DNA of 12,282 nt, taken from assembly GCA_937925695.1 (NCBI GenBank), contig CALAMD010000007.1, forward strand, positions 1 to 12,282, written 5' to 3'. Position numbers and translations under genes: made by a program. Below are positions 1-4,580 of the stretch, piece after piece. Numbering within the stretch: the stretch's first letter is position 1; each line of letters begins with the position of its first letter. The notes below the pieces were generated by a model. It did no database searches. It had not been told where the DNA came from and saw only the letters and a program-made list of their open reading frames with translations. Source of the stretch: an uncultured Bacillaceae bacterium (GTDB taxonomy: Bacteria; Bacillota; Bacilli; Bacillales; Amphibacillaceae).

Positions 1-119
1 GTTAACTGGATTGATTTAATTAAATTTAAGTGTCCATTTTCTTGACAGAAGTCCACAACTTTAATATCATGTGAAGGAATATTGTGTAGTAGTAACAAGC
101 CGTAAAATTGACTCATCAT
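1..119 (-). CDS. 5' end of an unrecognised divergent gene (partial, runs off the window)
   Basis: Read on the minus strand, an open frame starts at an ATG-ATG pair (119-117 and 116-114) and stays open for 39 codons to the window edge. A good ribosome-binding sequence, AAAGGA, sits six bases before the first ATG. The peptide begins MMSQFYGLLLLHNI and continues with a mixed hydrophilic stretch containing DFCQENGH. I do not recognise the family. The start is only about 60 bases from the start of the plus-strand oxidoreductase, a normal spacing for a divergent pair. A 39-codon open frame in AT-rich DNA could be chance, so the ribosome-binding site and the divergent layout are the main support. 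Confidence 0.45.
   Translation of the reverse strand, partial: MMSQFYGLLLLHNIPSHDIKVVDFCQENGHLNLIKSIQL
42..70 (+). promoter_or_regulatory. possible sigma-A promoter for the oxidoreductase operon
   Basis: A perfect -35 box TTGACA (42-47) is followed after 17 bases by TATCAT (65-70), a 4/6 match to the -10 consensus. It points toward the oxidoreductase gene and would give a 5' leader of about 100 bases. It lies inside the 5' end of the putative divergent gene, so either the two overlap or one of the calls is wrong. Confidence 0.4.
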
Positions 120-136
120 AAAGAATCCTTTAACGG

Positions 137-149
137 ATGATGACATCAT
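137..149. promoter_or_regulatory. 13-base palindrome in the divergent intergenic region (possible operator)
   Basis: ATGATG and CATCAT flank a single central A, giving a perfect palindrome between the two divergent starts. This is the usual place for an operator shared by divergent genes. No regulator is identified, and simple ATG/CAT palindromes also arise by chance. Confidence 0.3.
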
Positions 150-180
150 TTTTCATACAATCGGAAAGCAGGGTTGATTA

Positions 181-1212
181 ATGAAAAAACATCGAATCAT
201 TTTAGCAGGCTGTGGAGCGATGGCGAATATTTGGCTAGACTATGTTGCTACGAGGAAAGATGCTGAAATTGTTGCGCTAGTAGATATTCATAAACAAAAT
301 GCGATTTCCATGGCCGAAAATAGAAATTTAAACGCTGCTATATTTACGGATTTGTCAGCAGCCCTTGAGCAAGTCGAGGCGGATATTGTGTTTGACGTTA
401 CACCTCCCTCAAGCCATAAACAAGTTGTTATCACGTCATTACGTGCAGGCTGTCATGTGTTTGGGGAAAAACCGATGGCCGAATCATTGAGGGATGCCCA
501 GGAAATATTAGCAGTCGTCCAAGAAACAGGAAAGCAATATGCCGTCATGCAAAATCGTCGTTTTATTAAGCCAATTCGTTCGCTCCAACACTTTTTGGCA
601 GCGGATCATATCGGTAAAATTGGCTCAATCCATGCAAACTTTTTTCTTGGGCCTCATTTTGGCGGTTTTAGAGATGAAATGGACCATCCATTAATATTAG
701 ACATGGCGATTCATACTTTTGATCAAGCACGATTTATGATTCAAGCCGAACCAGTCTCGGTGTATTGTCATGAATATAATCCACCAGGTTCCTGGTATCA
801 AGGAAATGCATCAGCCGTATGTATTTTTGAAATGAGTAATGGCACAGTATTTACCTATAATGGTTCATGGTGTGCGGAAGGATTACAAACATCTTGGGAA
901 TCATCCTGGCGGATAACTGGAAGTAAAGGTTCGGTAACATGGAATGGATTTGATGATCTAAGCTGTGAAGTCGTCGATGAATCAAAACCAACAGAATTTT
1001 TCAACTCCTATAAACAAGTGGCTATTCCCAATGTATGGGAAGGACAAGAAGGACATTTCGGTTGTCTCGATGAGATGTTTGCTTCCATTGCCGAAGATCG
1101 ACGCGCTGAAACCGACTGTCGGGATAATATTTACAGTATGGCAATGGTTTTTGCTGCCATTGAAAGTGCCAAGACAGGACAAAAAGTGATAATTGAATCG
1201 TTATTTTCATAA
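181..1212 (+). CDS. Gfo/Idh/MocA family NAD(P)-dependent sugar oxidoreductase
   Basis: This is a 343-residue cytoplasmic dehydrogenase, the usual length for the Gfo/Idh/MocA family, which oxidises or reduces hydroxyls of sugars, inositols and glycosides using NAD(P). The N-terminal Rossmann fold shows the nucleotide-binding turn GCGAMA (residues 10-15), with VDI at 35-37 ending the second strand, where the acidic residue usually favours NAD. The family hallmark EKP is at residues 96-98, with the catalytic lysine at 97. The C-terminal substrate domain carries the conserved D174-x3-H178 motif (LILDMAIHTFD). The ATG follows GGAAAGCAGGG at a suitable distance. A ThuA-domain gene begins 68 bases downstream on the same strand, as in rhizobial thuA/thuB, where ThuB is a dehydrogenase of this family. 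The exact substrate cannot be read from sequence. Scyllo-inositol, glucoside or disaccharide 3-dehydrogenase activities are all possible. Confidence 0.93.
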   Translation: MKKHRIILAGCGAMANIWLDYVATRKDAEIVALVDIHKQNAISMAENRNLNAAIFTDLSAALEQVEADIVFDVTPPSSHKQVVITSLRAGCHVFGEKPMAESLRDAQEILAVVQETGKQYAVMQNRRFIKPIRSLQHFLAADHIGKIGSIHANFFLGPHFGGFRDEMDHPLILDMAIHTFDQARFMIQAEPVSVYCHEYNPPGSWYQGNASAVCIFEMSNGTVFTYNGSWCAEGLQTSWESSWRITGSKGSVTWNGFDDLSCEVVDESKPTEFFNSYKQVAIPNVWEGQEGHFGCLDEMFASIAEDRRAETDCRDNIYSMAMVFAAIESAKTGQKVIIESLFS

Positions 1213-1280
1213 ATTGTAAAGCATCAAGTTTGGTTGGGCAAAGTCATCGTTTAAACAAACAAGGGATAGGGGGCGTAATC

Positions 1281-2003
1281 ATGAAGGTGACAGTTTGGAA
1301 TGAATACCGTCATGAACAGGTGAATCCATTGGTAGCTGAGATTTATCCTCAAGGTATCCATGGTACAATTGCTTCATTTTTAACCGAGGCTGGTCATGAC
1401 GTACACACAGCGACACTTGATGAAGATAAACACGGTTTAACAGATGAAGTATTAGCCAATACAGATGTATTGATTTGGTGGGGTCACATCGCTCACCATG
1501 AAGTTGAAGATGAGATTGTTGAGAAAGTGAAGAAAAGGGTATTAGCAGGCATGGGGCTAATTGTGCTTCATTCTGGACATTTTTCTAAGATCTTTCAATC
1601 ATTGATGGGGACAACTTGTGACCTTAAATGGCGTGAAGCTGATGAAAAAGAACGGATTTGGGTCGTTGATCCAAGTCATCCGATTACCGAAGGCCTTGGT
1701 GAATATATTGAATTACCGCAAGAGGAAATGTACGGTGAACACTTCGACATACCTACGCCAGATGAACTCATTTTCGTAAGTTGGTTTGAAGGAGGCGAGG
1801 TGTTTAGAAGTGGTGTAACCTTTAAACGGGGTCGAGGGAAAATCTTTTATTTTCGACCAGGTCATGAAACATATCCGACCTATCATCATAAAGACATACA
1901 AAAAGTGATTCTAAATGCAGTAAAGTGGGCAGGAAATAGGCAAACACCTACTCCTGTTTATGGAAATGCTAAACCACTTGAATCAATTCATGAGCAAACA
2001 TAA
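1281..2003 (+). CDS. ThuA-domain protein (trehalose-utilisation type)
   Basis: This is a 240-residue soluble ThuA-like protein with a class I glutamine-amidotransferase-like fold. The opening MKVTVWNEYRHEQ, the strand plus turn WWGHIAHHEV (66-75), GMGLIVLHSGHFSK (90-103) and GRGKIFYFRPGHETYP (184-199) are typical of the family and rich in conserved His residues. An in-frame ATG exists 51 bases upstream at 1230, but 1281 is preferred. It follows a strong GATAGGGGGCG ribosome-binding stretch, and the protein then begins directly with the first beta strand of the fold. In rhizobia, ThuA acts with the dehydrogenase ThuB on disaccharides such as trehalose and sucrose. Here the upstream neighbour is a dehydrogenase of ThuB's superfamily, so the pair probably acts together on a sugar or glycoside. 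The nature of that sugar is inference. The short gap to the oxidoreductase suggests co-transcription. Confidence 0.9.
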   Translation: MKVTVWNEYRHEQVNPLVAEIYPQGIHGTIASFLTEAGHDVHTATLDEDKHGLTDEVLANTDVLIWWGHIAHHEVEDEIVEKVKKRVLAGMGLIVLHSGHFSKIFQSLMGTTCDLKWREADEKERIWVVDPSHPITEGLGEYIELPQEEMYGEHFDIPTPDELIFVSWFEGGEVFRSGVTFKRGRGKIFYFRPGHETYPTYHHKDIQKVILNAVKWAGNRQTPTPVYGNAKPLESIHEQT

Positions 2004-2061
2004 ATATTTACAGCAGTAAGTCTATTAATCATCATTATTATGAAAGAGAAATGGGGATTTA

Positions 2062-3990
2062 ATGAGTAGTGACAAATCGCGAGAGCGAAGAGAACTTGTT
2101 CAAAGATATTGGAATTTTGTAAAACCTTATCGTTTTGTGATTGTTCTTGTCATTTTGTTAGGGATTATGAATTTCGCAGTCCCGCTAGCAATTCCTTGGT
2201 TAACGAAAGTTTTAATTGATGAAGTATTACCAGCTAAAGAAGGATTTTGGACGTTGCGAAAAGTTACCATAGTGATGGGGACAATCTTTTTATTCGGGTT
2301 GATTGTAAATTTTATTAGAAACTACATGACTGCTCGTCTCGGAAATAAGATGGCATTAGATCTAAAACGTCAATTATATCGACATTTGCAAACATTATCA
2401 CCCCAATATTATGATAACCGGCAAATCGGTTCGATCGTTTCACGTATCCAACATGATGTGAATGGTGCACAAAACCTTGTCAGAGGTGGTGTGATCAATT
2501 TAGCAATCGATTTATTTATGGTTATTTTTGCGGGGATCATGTTGTTTAGCTTAAATTGGCAATTAGCACTTCTGTCGTTGTGGATTTTACCATTATACTA
2601 TTTGACGTTTGCTAATCTTAACGTTCGTATTCGGTTTGCCTGGCGTTCGGTTCACCGACAGATGGCACGAATTTCTGGTGTGCTCCATGAACGGATAGCT
2701 GGCATGAAGATCGTGCAAGCATTCAATCGCGAGCAAAAAGAAATGGCTCGTTTTGAAAAACAGACAGATTATCATTATGACTATTCAATGTCAGCCCATG
2801 TGTTATCAAATACCCTTGGGACAATTACCCAAGCCTTTAACAATATCGGAACACTATTAATTTGGTTCATTGGTGGTTTATTTGTCCTTAACGGCCACTT
2901 AACCATTGGTGCATTAATCGCATTTCAGCAATATTTATTACAATTATATGGACCAATTCAACAATTTGCTAATATTAATGTTACGATTCAAAACTCAATG
3001 GCTAATATCGAACGAATTTTCGAAGTATTTGATATTGAACCAAAAATTCAAAGTGCCGAAGATGCTCTTCCTATTGAACAGTGTCAAGGTGCCATTACTT
3101 TTGATAACGTCTCATTTACTTATGTTGTTGAACGGGAAGAAGTACCTAGAAGACAGTTTAAAGAAGATGATCCTGATATTGTTGAAAAATTTGTTCCAGA
3201 GAAGAAGTTTTACTGGGTTCCACCGCGAACAAGGCCACCATTACCACCAGTGACAATAGAAGAAATTGATGCATTACATGATATTTCCTTCCATGCTAAG
3301 CCAGGTGATATCATTGCGCTTGTCGGACCAAGTGGCTCGGGTAAATCAACATTAATTAATTTAATTCCAAGATTCTATGATCCGAGTCAAGGGAGGATTT
3401 TGCTAGATAATATCGACATTCGCAATTATGACTTAGCCGATCTGCGTAAACAAATTGCCCTTGTGTTACAAGACGATATTTTATTTACGGGGACTGTTTA
3501 TGAAAATATTGCCTATGCCCGACCTGGCGCAACATCTGAGGAAGTCATTGCAGCAGCCAAAGCGGCTTACGCCCATGACTTTATTATGGAGTGGGCAAAA
3601 GGATACGAGACCATGTTAGGTGAACGGGGTGTGCGACTATCAGGTGGACAGAAACAGCGTATTGCCATTGCTAGGGCTTTGTTAAAAGATCCGAAAATTT
3701 TAATTTTGGATGAAGCCACTTCAGCCCTCGATGCCGAGTCAGAAGCATATGTTACAGCAGCATTAGATAAATTAATGACCAATCGTACGACCTTTATTAT
3801 CGCCCATCGGTTAGCGACTGTTGTTCGGGCTGACAAAATTTTAGTGATGAATGATGGAATAATCGTTGAACACGGAACCCATACTGAACTATTAAAGCGC
3901 AGTGGTTTATACCGCGATCTATATGAAAAACAGTTGAAAGCAATGCGTCCTGAAGGCTTTCAGGAAATTGAGTGGAGTAGGTCCCGATAG
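2062..3990 (+). CDS. ABC exporter half-transporter (fused membrane and ATPase domains) with a pre-Walker-A insertion
   Basis: This 642-residue protein has the order of a type IV (B-family) exporter subunit: a six-helix membrane domain, then an ATPase domain. Hydrophobic segments lie at about residues 25-47, 68-85, 147-183 (a pair) and 252-295 (a pair). The ATPase domain shows the A-loop tyrosine in VSFTY (350-354), Walker A GPSGSGKST (422-430), the Q-loop in VLQDD, signature LSGGQ (526-530), Walker B ending in D550-E551, and H-loop H582 in IIAHR, so it should be catalytically competent. It would work as a homodimer or with a partner outside the window. Unusually, about 48 residues of charged and proline-rich sequence (355-402) separate the A-loop from the next strand, where such proteins normally have about ten. 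The start follows ATGGGG. The gene lies 58 bases after the ThuA gene and ends before a strong terminator, so it may close that operon. The exported substrate is unknown; lipid, drug or peptide export are the usual options. Confidence 0.93.
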   Translation: MSSDKSRERRELVQRYWNFVKPYRFVIVLVILLGIMNFAVPLAIPWLTKVLIDEVLPAKEGFWTLRKVTIVMGTIFLFGLIVNFIRNYMTARLGNKMALDLKRQLYRHLQTLSPQYYDNRQIGSIVSRIQHDVNGAQNLVRGGVINLAIDLFMVIFAGIMLFSLNWQLALLSLWILPLYYLTFANLNVRIRFAWRSVHRQMARISGVLHERIAGMKIVQAFNREQKEMARFEKQTDYHYDYSMSAHVLSNTLGTITQAFNNIGTLLIWFIGGLFVLNGHLTIGALIAFQQYLLQLYGPIQQFANINVTIQNSMANIERIFEVFDIEPKIQSAEDALPIEQCQGAITFDNVSFTYVVEREEVPRRQFKEDDPDIVEKFVPEKKFYWVPPRTRPPLPPVTIEEIDALHDISFHAKPGDIIALVGPSGSGKSTLINLIPRFYDPSQGRILLDNIDIRNYDLADLRKQIALVLQDDILFTGTVYENIAYARPGATSEEVIAAAKAAYAHDFIMEWAKGYETMLGERGVRLSGGQKQRIAIARALLKDPKILILDEATSALDAESEAYVTAALDKLMTNRTTFIIAHRLATVVRADKILVMNDGIIVEHGTHTELLKRSGLYRDLYEKQLKAMRPEGFQEIEWSRSR

Positions 3991-4000
3991 ATAACTAGAC

Positions 4001-4061
4001 ATTGTCTGTTAGGGGGCATCAAGATCCTGTTCTTCGTCAGTCCAAGATATTGTCTGTTAGG
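4001..4061 (+). repeat. 13-base direct repeat downstream of the exporter gene
   Basis: ATTGTCTGTTAGG occurs at 4001-4013 and again at 4049-4061, 48 bases apart. Both copies fall in the stretch between the exporter stop codon and its terminator. The repeats also take part in the inverted-repeat structure at 4007-4083. I see no coding role. Confidence 0.7.
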
Positions 4062-4083
4062 ATCAAACCGATGCCTAGCAACA
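4007..4083. other. imperfect nested inverted repeat (possible structured 3' UTR)
   Basis: Three nested arms can pair: TGTT (4007-4010) with AACA (4080-4083), GGCATC (4015-4020) with GATGCC (4070-4075), and GATCCT (4023-4028) with AGGATC (4059-4064). Between them are a 4x4 internal loop and a 2x5 internal loop, with a 30-base apical region. In RNA this would give a long interrupted hairpin just upstream of the exporter terminator. The second copy of the direct repeat carries another TGTT that could compete for AACA. No known RNA family is recognised. Confidence 0.45.
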
Positions 4084-4121
4084 CCGTCACATCTTCGGCC
4101 TGCTCAGTCATTCATCTGTCA

Positions 4122-4155
4122 AGACCCTTGTGGCCACACAAGGGTCTGTTTTTTT
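4122..4155 (+). terminator. strong intrinsic terminator after the exporter gene
   Basis: AGACCCTTGTG (4122-4132) pairs perfectly with CACAAGGGTCT (4137-4147) across a four-base loop, followed by GTTTTTTT (4148-4155). This is a classic rho-independent terminator. It lies about 130 bases after the exporter stop codon and closes the oxidoreductase-ThuA-exporter block. Confidence 0.93.
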
Positions 4156-4267
4156 ATGAATATTTACGTTTGATGCTTTCGTCGATGATAGATTGAACGC
4201 TGATAATCGAATTTTTTCATTAATCAATAGTAAAATAACAGAATATATTTTATTTTTAGAAAACTAA

Positions 4268-4296
4268 TTGACAAGGTCTAGCAACTATAATAAAAT
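4268..4296 (+). promoter_or_regulatory. sigma-A promoter for the GH16 gene
   Basis: TTGACA (4268-4273) is followed after exactly 17 bases by TAAAAT (4291-4296). The flanks are AT-rich and there is no competing gene. An overlapping TATAAT at 4286-4291 is too close to this -35 box (12 bases) to be its partner. Transcription would begin near 4303, inside the first cre-like site, leaving a leader of about 280 bases before the GH16 start. Confidence 0.7.
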
Positions 4297-4299
4297 CTA

Positions 4300-4313
4300 G
4301 GAAAGCGATTTCT
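4300..4313 (+). promoter_or_regulatory. cre-like / LacI-family operator, copy 1
   Basis: GGAAAGCGATTTCT matches the catabolite-responsive consensus TGWAANCGNTNWCA except at its first and last bases. It sits immediately after the -10 box, over the expected transcription start, where a bound repressor would block initiation. CcpA or a local LacI-family regulator are both possible. Confidence 0.5.
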
Positions 4314-4351
4314 TCATTCCGAAGAACTAGCATTTTATTTTTTACGGTTTA

Positions 4352-4365
4352 GGAAAGCGCTTACC
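4352..4365 (+). promoter_or_regulatory. cre-like / LacI-family operator, copy 2
   Basis: GGAAAGCGCTTACC contains the perfect palindrome AAGCGCTT (4355-4362) and shares TAGGAAAGCG with copy 1 exactly 52 bases upstream, about five helical turns. The match to the cre consensus again fails only at the two end bases. Two phased sites suggest cooperative or roadblock repression of the glucanase gene. Confidence 0.5.
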
Positions 4366-4527
4366 TTTTGTTGTTAGTTTTGCTTAAAGGGATTTGAGAG
4401 AATCAATATGTATCATTGTTTGTCAAAAGAAATTTTCATAAAAGAGTATAGGCTTTTACTGCAAATAGAGACGAAACGTTTTGAAGAATGAAACTTTAAT
4501 AAATACGTAAAGGAGGGTGATTACTGA

Positions 4528-4563
4528 TTGGGCATAAGTCAGTATGAGTCGAGAATTAAGTAA
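4528..4563 (+). CDS. possible 11-codon leader ORF before the GH16 gene
   Basis: A near-perfect Shine-Dalgarno, AAAGGAGGGTGAT, lies at 4509-4521 but is too far from the GH16 start to serve it. The first usable start after it in an open frame is TTG at 4528, giving MGISQYESRIK and a TAA ending two bases before the AGAGGAGG that serves the GH16 gene. The spacing of about 11-12 bases is longer than ideal and the peptide is tiny, so it may not be translated. If it is, the layout would favour translational coupling to GH16. Confidence 0.3.
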   Translation: MGISQYESRIK

Positions 4564-4580
4564 TAGAGGAGGCGTGATTA

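Larger units (their letters stand above)
4156..4580 (+). other. non-coding promoter and leader region of the GH16 gene
   Basis: This 425-base stretch has no supported protein-coding gene apart from a possible 11-codon leader ORF. Its left part (4156-4267) is very AT-rich with no clear signal. It then holds a sigma-A-like promoter (4268-4296), two cre-like operators (4300-4313 and 4352-4365), a small hairpin (TTCTTC 4310-4315 with GAAGAA 4321-4326) overlapping the first operator, and a leader of nearly 280 bases. Two Shine-Dalgarno sequences lie near its end, at 4509-4516 and 4565-4573. Confidence 0.7.

Noticed and set aside
1230..1280. N-terminal extension of the ThuA-domain protein from an upstream ATG
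   Set aside because: The extra 17 residues are not part of the family's start, and the strong ribosome-binding stretch sits just before 1281.
4002..4196. 64-codon open frame starting at TTG after the exporter gene
   Set aside because: It has no convincing ribosome-binding site, runs straight through a strong intrinsic terminator and the nested inverted repeat, and its translation resembles no protein family.
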